Below the pieces are notes generated by a model. It did no database searches and was not told the DNA's origin. It saw only the letters and a program-made list of their open reading frames with translations. The position numbers were made by a program, and so were the translations under genes. From Gonocerus acuteangulatus (taxonomy: Eukaryota; Arthropoda; Insecta; Hemiptera; Coreidae): DNA of 64,000 bases. The stretch lies in the NCBI GenBank assembly GCA_946811695.1, contig OX328128.1, forward strand, positions 74,222,531 through 74,286,530, given 5' to 3'. Below, one piece after another: positions 24,640 through 35,279 of the stretch (position 1 is the first letter of the stretch; every line of letters starts with the position of its first letter).

Positions 24640-26160
24640 CAATCAATTATTCTACTTTTATTATTATTATAGATTGTACAGATTTTAAATAAAAATATAA
24701 ATAAAGGAAAAGATTAAATGATAGTGTTCACAATTTCTTTCATAATTCCAACAGGGAATTGCATCCTCTTAGCGCATTTTTATTATGTAAACGTTAAAAT
24801 TTCAATAAATGAAAAGAAAGATCGCCCTTGGACACTTAACACGAAGAACGCATGAATACTGAATGTCAGGAGTCAAAAGTTGGTGAACACTGATTCATTT
24901 TTCAGGAAATATTCTTGTACATAACAAAACCTGTTTGAAAATCGTAGCAAATGTAAATAATCTATTGAAAAGTTCATTAAATTTAATACAAATGGAGTTT
25001 CTATGTAATTTTTGATTGAACGATCTCATTCGGAGAAAGCGATGTTAAATGGAGCAACTTCTGCTTTGGATACAGTCAGTTTCCAGTTGTGGCGCTGGAT
25101 CTTGCTTAAACAGTTTTTGAGCAATCCTTTCTTATTCAATAAAAAATATGTCTACGTTAAAAAAAAAGAAGATAAAATAGGACATAACTCCTTCTACCAT
25201 CGGAATCGGGACGTACTTCGTATGAACTTTTTTCTAGGAAATTATATCCAATATCACCTCCTAGAGTTTGGTTACTTAGACCTGAATCACTCTATATTCA
25301 AGTTGGCCTAGATAAGGTGGCCACATGAGAAATAACTAATAAACGGTTGGAGATATCAACGTTATTTAAAGGAGCAAAGTTATAATTCTAGTCAAGATCT
25401 ACAAAATGGTGCCTTGGAAATGAGAAAATAAGCCTTCTAAGGGCTCAAATAGACCTTCTAAGGGCTCAAATAGACCTTCTAAGGGCTCAAATAGGCCTTT
25501 GAACGGAAGATTATCCTCTTTCGCCATATTATATTTTTGAAATGTACAGACAAGAAAGTACCCTGCAAACTGGGTTCCGATGCGACAAGTAGCTCTCTTT
25601 AAAAATACGTTTTTATTTGCATGTATTCCTCATCTGAAATTCCCCCCAAAAAGCACTTTAATTTATTTAAGTTCTATTTTTGTTAAGGGAGGGGTAATTC
25701 AGCTAAGAGATTGTGCTCAGCATTAAACAAAACTATTCCCTTTAGTGTAAACTAAATAAGAAAATAAATAAAAAGTTGGGTCTGTAGGTATAAGAGTTGC
25801 CATCATTTCAGTTCTCAAATAATGAAGAAGATAGTGTTTCTTATTGTCAGTTGACATGAATTAATAATAGGTGGTTCATAAATTTAAAGATAACAAGATA
25901 ATGGCTCGTCTCAGCTCTTCATAATGCACATTGGGCGGTTGAAAACAGTGTTTTTGGAGAGAACCAATGTCGGTTTCGGAAAAACAAGAACTTTAAAAAA
26001 ATGACATCGGGTAAAGGTAGAACGACTGTAGTATACTTTTTTTTACGACGCATCGACATCTGGACCATGACCGACACTTATATAATACTATACTAAAATT
26101 TTCAGTAATCTATAAGAAAAAAATCAGGATTTTGAAATACGTTTCACTTACAAACACGCG
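24640..26160. other. AT-rich stretch, no gene; small tandem at 25434-25500
   Basis: CCTTCTAAGGGCTCAAATAG is repeated three times in succession at about 25434-25500 (22-bp unit). A degraded SINE tail (TTTTTTTTACGACGCATCGA) lies near 26037. The 99-codon frame at 25012-25311 overlaps decayed dispersed repeat also seen at 29270-29420, so it is not called a gene. Confidence 0.5.
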
Positions 26161-26170
26161 AAAACGCGAT

Positions 26171-26488
26171 GAAATTCAAAGGAGCAACAAACTCAACCTG
26201 TGTAAAAGGAGCAACAAACTCAACCTGTGTAAAAGGAGCAACAAACTCAACCTGTGTAAAAGGAGCAACAAACTCAACCTGTGTAAAAGGAGCAACAAAC
26301 TCAACCTGTGAAAAAGGAGCAACAAACTCAACCTGTGAAAAAGGAGCAACAAACTCAACCTGTGTAAAAGGAGCAACAAACTCAACCTGTGTAAAAGGAG
26401 CAACAAACTCAACCTGTGTAAAAGGAGCAACAAACTCAACCTGTGTAAAAGGAGCAACAAACTCAACCTGTGTAAAAGGAAAAACACG
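26171..26488. repeat. 27-bp tandem repeat, about 11.8 units
   Basis: Units of AGGAGCAACAAACTC plus AACCTGTGTAAA are almost identical; two carry GAAAA in place of GTAAA. Because 27 is divisible by three, both strands are open through the array (KGATNSTCV and LLLLHRLSL), but there is no signal peptide, partner exon or flanking coding sequence. Confidence 0.95.
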
Positions 26489-26741
26489 GAATTGCCTAAG
26501 CTGATAAACTCGATAGAAGTGATCAAGGGCTGTAAGATAAAAAGAGAGATAGAAAGGTAAAAAAGAGATTGGAATTAAAAAGAGATTGAAGGCTGGCCCT
26601 CAAGAGATATTGACTGGTCAAGGACTTCTCTTTGAGGTTCCCTGTGATACTTCAACTGACAGAAATTTATCTTTAGGACCATTGGGAAAAATTTATTTAT
26701 AGGGAAATTCGTGATTAATTTTATGTTAGCACATTCCGATC

Positions 26742-27610
26742 CAGGGTGTCCTGCATTAAGATGCCATAACTTTAGGGGTTTATTCTGCATATCATTAGTA
26801 GTTAATTGACGCAAAAATGAGCGTTCTATCTCAACATGTAGCAGAGCTACTCAAACTTTTGTCTATTTTCAAATAGTTTTTTTAATGAAAAGTTGTGTTT
26901 TTCGGATTTCGGGTTGATGAAATGTAAATAACGACCACATCTTTCTAGAATCTACATTAAATTTCCAATCTTAATTAATTAAAATATTAATATTAATTCT
27001 AATTGTAATTATTTCCAATGTGTTCTTCCGTCTTCCTTCATCCTCGATAACGAAGTGTCCCCCAACCCTTAATCAGAGCAAAAACTGTGTGTACCTAGTA
27101 TGGGAAGGATGGGACTTCACGCTAAAGCACATTTATTGGTTTTGAGTTAGAAATCAGAAAACTTAGATTCAAATAAATTGTTTTATAAAACAACGAGGTA
27201 CCATTTTAAAGCTTATGAAATAAGGCAACTTTTGAGGCGGAGGCAAACCTCTAAGGCTACAAATAGCTAATTAGGAAAATATTGAATAATTTAAGAAAAC
27301 ACTAATATCAATAGTTTACATCTATATGGCTTTTAATATAGCTCTTAATCTACATGGAAATATTTCAATAATGGGTGTTTCTTATTGGAAATTTAATGTA
27401 GATTCTAAAAATGTGGTCGTTATTTACATTACATCAACCCGAAATCCGAAAAACACAAATTTTCATTAAACAAACCATTAGTTTTGAGAATAGACAAAAA
27501 TTTGTATATCTCTCGGATATGTTCAGATAGGAATTTTTGCGTCAATTAACTACAAACGACTTGCAAAATAAACCCCTAAAGTTTTGACATCTCAATAGGG
27601 GACACCCTTT
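26742..27610. mobile_element. TIR element T1, complete copy (about 870 bp)
   Basis: The left end reads AGGGTGTCCTGCATTAAGATG and the right end, on the other strand, AGGGTGTCCCCTATTGAGATG. The terminal inverted repeats extend about 120 bp (shared ACTTTAGGGGTTTATT and GTTAATTGACGCAAAAA). The interior is AT-rich and noncoding. Related copies lie at 52464-53310 and 62318-62640. Confidence 0.8.
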
Positions 27611-27877
27611 ATGCTATACAGAGTGTAACGGAAGTTAATGACAATACTCCAGAAGGTGAAACTAGACAACAAATTTAGTACACCACCAAGCGCACATTTC
27701 TATCTCACTCTGTTCCAGATACAGGGCGTTCTAAAGGTTCTTTAGAAAAAAAACCCCAAAAACGCCTGTTTTTGTAATAAAACCCCAATTTTCTCAGCTT
27801 GTACACATTTTGTTTTTCAACTTTTCATTACAATTTTACTCCTCCAATAAAAAACCTTAATTAAGCCAACCCCACTC

Positions 27878-28147
27878 CTAAAAATCAACCGACGTAAGAT
27901 GAAGGTTTTCGGCCGGCAAATGCACAAGTGTCCCAAACCATCTTCCATGATAATGTTCATTGAGCCAGTTCGTTATAAATAATAAGATAATCCACTTGGT
28001 CTGAGGGAACTTCACTTCCAGTATCAGATCAGTGTGGGTATATGACACAGTCCGTTTTCTTATCTGATGGTTAAATTCGTAATAAAAGTGCGTCTTATGA
28101 TCTTCTTCAGAACGATATAAGTACGACATTTCTAAAAGCAATGCCAC
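27878..28147 (-). pseudogene. transposase C-terminal relic (mariner/Tc1-like)
   Basis: An 89-codon minus-strand frame ends ITNWLNEHYHGRWFG, followed by LPAENLHLTSVDF. This lines up with the end of a DDE catalytic domain seen in many insect mariner-like transposases: a block of the type NWLNE-GRW-G followed by a segment ending LTPLDFFLWG. The DDE aspartates cannot be located upstream, and the frame stops where the family would continue FLWG. It lies outside the right TIR of element T1, so it is a separate relic. The assignment rests on one conserved block. Confidence 0.5.
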
Positions 28148-28149
28148 GT

Positions 28150-29425
28150 AAAGAAGGTCTATGATGGCAGATTCTTAAACTGAATTTTATTTGCAAAACA
28201 TGGAGCAAAAAGAACCCTATTTTTATTTCATTAAAAATCACATTTTTAATTTACCCCTTTTTTTCAATTATACTTCATAAGTTTGATATTTTTTCTTCTT
28301 GTATAGTACAAAACTAGTATACTTAGTTGTTTTAATTATACATCTCAATGTTTTAATTTTATAGACACCTGCTTGCTCTAAAATGAAATAAACAAACAAC
28401 TGAAATCAAAATCTGTTGAAAATGAAAATTATTCCTAAAATCAGAAATAATTACGAATTTTTCTGACATCGAGGACACCTAGTGGTGTTTAATATTCAAG
28501 TAAAATTGATGGGGGAATGAAATTGTGTGGGGGGCGAAATAATTAAATCTCCCAGCAACGAGCAGTTGACATAAACCATTTAGATTTTTTTTTTCTGTTC
28601 TTCCTCCGGGGTTTAGAGTGCGAATATAAGCTGGACATTATAGTGATTTCCAACATTTATAGTTAAGGTCCTCCAGGGCAAAGGGTAAGCCTTTATTTCT
28701 CTTGATTTGTTTTCGTTGGTATTGTACCATTTAGTGATCCAGGCGGTTTGATTTTTTCTTTTAGTGTAAGAAAAGACGTCGTTCCGTGGTGTCTAATGCT
28801 ACTCCTTCAGTAACAGCTACTTCAGCCGCCTGATCCACTTTGTAAATGTCATGCATTCGCCTCCCTGGTTGCAGTATGCACTAAAGTAGGTAACTCATGG
28901 CTATTAAAGTTCACTTCCATTCCATTTCCTGAGTAGACATCTCGCGTGTCTCAAGTCAGTTCCAAGCCGTTCGGGGGGGGGGGAGCTGAGAGTAATGCTT
29001 CAGTACCAGACCCCACAGGTCATGAAAATACAGTTATTTAAATATGTATATTTAACCGATTTAATGCTTTCTAAATGTACAAGTTGTTCTGTGAGTAGTT
29101 AATCTGCAGGAAAAAATTCGCTAGAAACCTTTGATTGACCGAGAAAAACAGAAGTGCGTTATTGGACGTCCATAAAGTGTCTTCAATCAAAGATTTTAGT
29201 GTTAAATTACTGTTTTCTTAAAGGGAATTTTGCCTATTTTATGATGACATGATTAGAATTTAATTATCTTAAACAGTTTTTGAGCAATCCTTCCTTATTC
29301 GACAAAAAATATGTCCATGAGAATTGGACATAAGTGCTTTTCCCTTCGGAATCGGACTATACTTTCAATGAACTTTTTTGTTGGAATTGATGTTTAGAAT
29401 CACATCCTAGAGTTTGGTTACTTCG
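28150..29425. other. AT-rich stretch, no gene recognised
   Basis: Contains a G9 run near 28975 and a decayed repeat (29270-29420) also present at 25090-25290 and 62100-62250. No convincing frame. Confidence 0.5.
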
Positions 29426-29429
29426 ATCT

Positions 29430-29434
29430 GAATA

Positions 29435-29489
<55 letters not shown>

Positions 29490-29875
29490 CTAGGTAGTTG
29501 GTAACAGCTTATTAAGACTTCAATAGTTTTGTATTTTAATTACATTTTTGTCGTGGAAACGTTTCGGCTATAAGCCATTTTGAATCCAATTTGTCTGTGA
29601 AATACAATTAATTATACTGGTTAGGATATTAAGTTAAAATATGAACAATTAATAAACATAAAAATTAGAGTATACTAATGTATCAAACATACTCTAATTT
29701 TTATGTTTATTAATTGTTCATATTTTAACTTAATATCCTAACCAGTATAATTAATTTTATTTCACAGACAAATTGGATTGAAAATGGCTTATAGCCGAAA
29801 CGTTTCCACGACAAAAATGTAATTAAAATACAAAACTATTGAAGACTTAATAAGCTGTTACCAACTACCTACAAC

Positions 29876-29946
<71 letters not shown>
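29430..29946. repeat. palindrome P1 bounded by (TA)n
   Basis: Arms of about 187 bp (29487-29673 and 29689-29874) are near-perfect inverted copies around a 15-base centre. Each outer end runs straight into a (TA)n tract. The arms contain GGCTTATAGCC followed by GAAACGTTTCC, a stem-loop plus GAAAC word that also marks palindromes P2 and P3 in slightly different form. Confidence 0.9.
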
Positions 29947-29950
<4 letters not shown>

Positions 29951-29977
29951 AAGATCTTAGTTTTCAACTTAGGATCT

Positions 29978-29979
<2 letters not shown>

Positions 29980-30043
<64 letters not shown>
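29980..30043. repeat. (TA)n microsatellite
   Basis: About 64 bases of TA directly upstream of a SINE head. Confidence 0.95.
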
Positions 30044-30046
<3 letters not shown>

Positions 30047-30310
30047 CCTGTGGTCTATTGGCTAATGCTTTGGGTTCTTATGCGGGAAATGCGGGTTCGA
30101 GTCCCTCCTGTATCAAGTTGAGTTATTTTATTTAAGTACCAGCTAAAAGAAGTCCCTGGTCCACTAGTGATGTATAGTAATGGTGGCTACCTTTAGACAG
30201 GCCGGTGGTAATGGCCTAGATACCATGATCTTGATGAGAAAACTTAGAAAGTGTTGGTTTCCTTTCGTTGAACGGGATTTGTATCTGTTTTCCTCAGTTT
30301 TGTATTGCTT
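30044..30310 (+). mobile_element. tRNA-derived SINE, family S3
   Basis: The head TGTGGTCTATTGGCTAATGC (A box) and GCGGGTTCGAGTCCCTCC (B box) is followed by a body with AAGAAGTCCCTGGTCC and TGGTGGCTACCTTTAGACAG. It abuts (TA)n on the 5' side. There is no tRNA acceptor stem. Confidence 0.7.
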
Positions 30311-30390
30311 GTCGTTATTTTAATTGAATTGGTCAGATGAGAAGGAAAATATTCCATAATTTTTGAAAATATGAACTCAGATAACTGCTT

Positions 30391-30720
30391 TTCTTCAAGA
30401 TATTACTGTGACTTAGGAGAATGTAATACTGAGTCACAGTAATATCTTTACGAAGGAGAACATGCAACTTATTTCAATGCGATTGCTAACGATGGTACGT
30501 TTCTTCAAGATATTACTGTGACTTAGTAGAATGTAATACTGAGTCACAGTAATATCTTGAAGAAGGAGAACATGCAACTTATTTCAATGCGATTGCTAAC
30601 GATGGTACGTTTCTTCAAGATATTACTGTGACTTAGTAGAATGTAATACTGAGTCACAGTAATATCTTGAAGAAGGAGAACATGCTACTTATTTCAATGC
30701 GATTGCTAACGATGGTACGT
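30391..30720. repeat. 110-bp tandem repeat, three units, each with a hairpin
   Basis: Units start at 30391, 30501 and 30611. Each contains CTTCAAGATATTACTGTGAC and its inverse GTCACAGTAATATCTTGAAG around a short loop, then a constant spacer (GGAGAACATGCAACTTATTT). The first unit differs slightly in the second arm. No coding potential. Confidence 0.93.
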
Positions 30721-31723
30721 TTCTGGTCAGTTGTAGAAGGAAATGATTCGAGGAATGGGTTCCTTCTTCAACTGAAGTGGCCATGTCGCTCCAGTACAGG
30801 AAATGTTTACTAAATAAACTGGCAATCTTCTGTGTGTATAGCTTGAGGGGTAATGAGGCAGTATTTTATGAAAACCACGTAAGCGAAGCTAAGAAAAGGG
30901 GAAACGAAGTTTTTACGTTTTTGGGTAATTCTACAGAAAAGTAGCACTTTTTCTTCTTTTTTTTTCATTTTATTTGTTTGATTTTTACCTCAGAGATAAT
31001 AAAGCATGTCTAACTTAATATTATCAAATCATTGGTCAATTAGTTTTCATCCCCTAAGTGGCCAAAAAGCAGCCATTTTGTTTTTGGGTTGCAGGGGAGT
31101 GAGAATAGGAGTAAAAAAACAATATTTCTTTACAGTATATGTTTCTAGCTGCCATTCTGAAGATATGGCATTATATATTAAACTGGGGAAATGGCAAAAG
31201 CACATTTGTGTCAATTATTTTTATTTGATAAATTAACAGAACAGAAGCTAATACTACTAGGCCAAAGATTTTGGTATAAATTTCCAAACAAAGTCTTGCT
31301 TTTGAATATCAATTTCGTCGTGTGCCTCAGTGTAGTACTATAATTGACAGAGGAGTGATAAAATTGTGAGTGACTGACATTAGTGAAGCTTTTGTCATCC
31401 TTTAGGATAATATTTTTTAGTTTTTTCTTCTCCTGCTACATTCTTGAGGGCATAATGAAAAAAAAATACTCTAACAAAAAACTTTCTGCAAGTTACTGTA
31501 GGCCTAAAAAAATCAACGACAGTTACAGAGTAACTCAGTAATATTTATTTATATAAATAAAATACAGAAAATAAAGAATAAATATATAAAAATAAAAAGA
31601 TAAAAAAATGGGGGTGTGCTAGATTTTATCCAAATGTTTTGTGCTAGAAAGGAATAGGAATATCTATGATTATTTTCTATCGTCAGAAAGTATTTCCTTC
31701 GTGTTTGTTGATAAGTTAGTGTT
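30721..31723. other. AT-rich stretch, no gene recognised
   Basis: Short frames such as 31006-31236 have no recognisable domain. There is a T-rich patch near 30950-30970. Confidence 0.5.
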
Positions 31724-32223
31724 TTAGCGCGGTTCCTCCCACCCTCCATCGGGAGGAAACCCGCTTATGACCTCATGACGCAATCCGGAAGTGCCGACAC
31801 GGAAATTTCATGTTTCAGATCCCATAGATCAATAATATAACGGTGGGTAATAATATTTGTCTGTGAGCTCTCCAGGTGCCTGACAAATGGTCAGATTTTG
31901 ATGAAATTTGGTGCAAAAATCTTTCATCTAATTTGAAAGGTCAAGTTCGTTAACCAGCAGAATCCGTTCATCGGAAGATGCTTTTTGGAGCGAAATTCGT
32001 GCGAAAAAAATCGTAACGCTTACGTTTTCGCGTTCATATGCTTGCCGAGCGTACTCGTTTTATAGGTTTCATAACGAGTTTCCTTTTGTGGGGCCTTAAA
32101 TGTATTTTCTCTTCGAGATTTTATTTTATATTTTCACGAAAGATCAAACCCTACCAATAACTGCTACTATTCCTTTACTAATAGCACTAGAGATATGATC
32201 GGAACCGCGCTAAGATGATGCAG
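31724..32223 (-). mobile_element. GCGCGG-family TIR element, short copy (500 bp)
   Basis: Bounded by TTAGCGCGGTTCC at 31724-31736 and its exact inverse GGAACCGCGCTAA at 32211-32223. Beyond the right end the conserved tail GATGATGCAGTTCCTGCGAG continues to about 32248, so the true boundary may lie there. No transposase. This is the most compact of several copies and defines the family ends. Confidence 0.75.
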
Positions 32224-32249
32224 TTCCTGCGAGTCGGACTATCTTTTCT

Positions 32250-33763
32250 GAATATGCAGATTGTCAGTAAGCGTTTCACGGTAAGTACTTTATTGCATTA
32301 CTGGCATATTCATCTTTCTTGTCTCGTCATAAGGTGTGATTGAGTCAGTCGGGGATGGCCTGTTGCTTAGATTCATAATGGGATTATCTGTTTCTGTTAG
32401 GTTCAGAAACATAAACATATATTTTCCTTCCACCCACGTGATGGCAACATTTGAACCATAAAAGGGTAATTCGCCGCTATGATAGGATTTATTCACCAGA
32501 ACAATACTGTCATTTAATAATTTAATCAAAAATAAATAACCTTTGTTTCTAGTGAAAATAAAAGAATTGAAGACTGCAGAAGAAATAATCTCTTGAAATT
32601 AACACATACAATCATTTTATTTGTTAAGGAGATGAAAAAGGCAATGTTTTACCAAGTGAGTTCATTCATGATATCAACTTTCATGTTTCAAATTCTTCAA
32701 AGCGGGAAAATTCGAGTTGCCAAGGCAGATGGGCCACAGGGAATGAGTTCCTATCAATGTCCAGAAGTTTCAGGATATTTCAATATTAACTTATTACATT
32801 TCTGAACAATAAAAATAATTATAAGCAACAATTTTAAACTCCGTTGAAGATAATAAGGACAGTGAATAGACCATATCTTTTAACAAAGCAGAAAACCTTT
32901 TGTGTATACAAATGATTGTAATTTTTCAGAGTATATATATAGTTAAATTAAGTTCGTTTTTCTAATTTAATGTAACATTATAAATAAATTAGACAAAATA
33001 AAACCAAGTGCAGTAAATTTTCATTCTATAAATGTTTTCAATTTGTGTTCAGATGAAAAATGAAAAAGTTCCAACGACTTTTAACCAAATTTATTCATAA
33101 GGAGCGAGCGTTCAGAAGTTTTGATTTCGCAAAATGTTAGCCATGCGGGTATTAAATAACATTGTAATTGCAACTATTTTTGTAGAATAATTAGTTCATC
33201 AGCTAGACAGTGTTTTTTTTTGTTTTTGTTTTTTTTTACGTTTTCTCGAAACTAGCATTTTTGGAATGTTTACCTTTTTCTTCCGACCAATTAAATTCTA
33301 TTTGCCAGTGAAATTAGTTCGTTAAAATCAGTTTTTTGTAAATTGAGATGCCTGAAATCTCTTTTTTCCCCTATCTGTCATGGAGTAGATGTTTCCGTTC
33401 CTGTTTCAAGTTTTCGAAAAGACACTAAGAATAAGACTGATATGAGAACGCTCTAAGCAGTTTCTCCTTGTCCTAGTTTTATGTAAGCTTGTAATCTGTT
33501 CTTGATAAAGTTTATAGCTTTGTACGAATGATGTTTCGGACCAATACTTTCTTTGATATTTCAATATGCAAATTAGGAGATATCCCAACTCTCCGATCTT
33601 GCTCGTTTTTAATTGGTTTCGTATCTTAAATGTTGAATTTGAAAGACAAAAATCACGGCCGGTGATTACTAACTAGTTCCGGATTAAACGTACCTATTTC
33701 GCTCAAATGTGTAATAACGCGACGACTATCCTAGAAAATGAAACACATACACAACACTTCCTG

Positions 33764-33767
<4 letters not shown>
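32250..33767. other. AT-rich stretch with two unassigned short frames
   Basis: A 79-codon minus-strand frame (32290-32529) and a 70-codon plus-strand frame (32593-32805) look less random than most, but neither has clear splice partners or a family match, so no gene is called. T-rich patches near 33210-33235 resemble the A-tail end of a minus-strand retroposon. Confidence 0.35.

Positions 33768-33832
<65 letters not shown>
33768..33832. repeat. (TA)n microsatellite
   Basis: About 64 bases of TA. Confidence 0.95.
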
Positions 33833-33833
<1 letters not shown>

Positions 33834-34349
33834 CTGTGAACAAAGAAAGTCATTCAATTCGTTCCAAATAGATTCCATTTTCTTCTTTTATTCTCAGAAG
33901 AAAACCGCGGTTTTACAAGAAGTGCGCGGTTTTCATTCTTCCAGGAAAAGATTTTTATTTTCCCCCAGTTATATAGAGGGGCTCAAAGGGATACAGAGTG
34001 AAATAGAGGGTGAGACGAAGAGAGAAATAGAGAGAGAAAAAATAGTCTGTAGAAGAAAGGCTAGTTGGCTTGCCTGCCTTTTCATTTCCTATTGTTCTCT
34101 TGTGCATTTGTACCAATGTTAGGATAGACTTGATGAAAAACCTACTAAAAAGCTTTCTCTCATTTTCTCTTGTAAAATTTAAATATTGGATTGACAAGAT
34201 CAAATCTCGCGTGAAGGGTTTTCTTTCTGCTGTCATAAATGTTTTTAAATCTCTAGGGTGCCTAGTAACTCAGCATAAGCTGGGAAGTATATGCCCATTT
34301 TTAAGGGATTTCCTTAAAATAATGTATGTAAGTACAAAGTAAAAATTGA

Positions 34350-34470
34350 TTTTTTTTTCTCAGTTTTTTTTACCACGCACCGACCATTAGCGCCGACATC
34401 CATGGTCCAGTGGAGAATTTACACAACGTGCCGTTACATGAGAAAATTTTAGGTAGTGAACGCAAACTAT
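34350..34470 (-). mobile_element. SINE S1 3' end relic
   Basis: A T run followed by ACCACGCACCGACCATTAGC and GCCGACATCCATGG matches the 3' half of the SINE at 47969-48200 in the same orientation. The head is absent. Confidence 0.6.
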
Positions 34471-34964
34471 TAATGGCCCTATTTTTCACTATTTTTTTCT
34501 AATTAGTTGGACACGATAACTGCCGACATTTGTTGCAATATAGTAAAAAAAAAGGCCGGTACACTCAAATTAATAATTTGAAATGGTGAACTACTATTCC
34601 AAGTGGAATAATCTTTTTCATTTCAACAAAACATAATTCTCTCAAGATAAAACGATACTAATGGAATTTCGTTTATTTTTACAAGACATCTTTCTAGTCT
34701 GATATAAGCTCCGATGAAATTTCGATCAACAGAGGCATATTAATAATTTGTGTCTAGAGTAAATTCTTTCTCGATGTGGGCCGATTTTGCCGGTTAACAA
34801 ACTCGTACAATCGTTCGCTGTGGTATTGTTATTTATCAAGATTTTTGGTAAAAAAAAAAATGTTGGGCCCATATATTGTAAAAAGGTATCTGTTTCCGAA
34901 GGATGTGTGTATGTATCTTTTAATTCGGATCCTTCGATTCGGTGTTTAAAGTTCATTCAACCAC

Positions 34965-35270
34965 TATTGGGTCATTTATGCCTCTTGGCCGGTCCGTTGG
35001 TAGCATCGAAAGCAGAGACAGAGCCCGAGGCCAGCGGGAGGCGGACCCAGCCAAGGTCGAGTAGAGTCCCCCGTGCCAGTTCTACCTTAGTGGCCCGCAT
35101 CTGGTGACTGGCTGCCAGGTCTATGATAGAAGGTGTGCTTGCTGGTGCCAGGGCAACCAAACCTTCACAGACCGCAAGGGGGGGGGCTCGTCCTCAACCC
35201 TAACCAAGCCCATCGCTCCCGCCGACACACGCGCCCCACCTCCGTTCCGAACGCCACCAACGGTAAAAAA
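34965..35270. other. GC-rich island in AT-rich DNA
   Basis: About 300 bases rich in GCC, CGC and GGG words between strongly AT-rich flanks. Frames are open for 60-105 codons on both strands, but none shows a domain I recognise. It could be a fragment of a retroelement gag, a captured exon or a CpG-type promoter. I cannot decide from the sequence. Confidence 0.4.
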
Positions 35271-35279
35271 AGTAATTGT

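Noticed and set aside
26171..26526. Repeat protein (KGATNSTCV)n or its reverse
   Set aside because: The openness follows from the 27-bp period; there is no flanking coding sequence, signal peptide or splice context.
32290..32805. Candidate host exons; SYQCPEVSGYFN recalls the start of a chitin-binding type 2 domain
   Set aside because: Only one Cys of the expected six is present, there is no good donor site after it, and no neighbouring exon was found.
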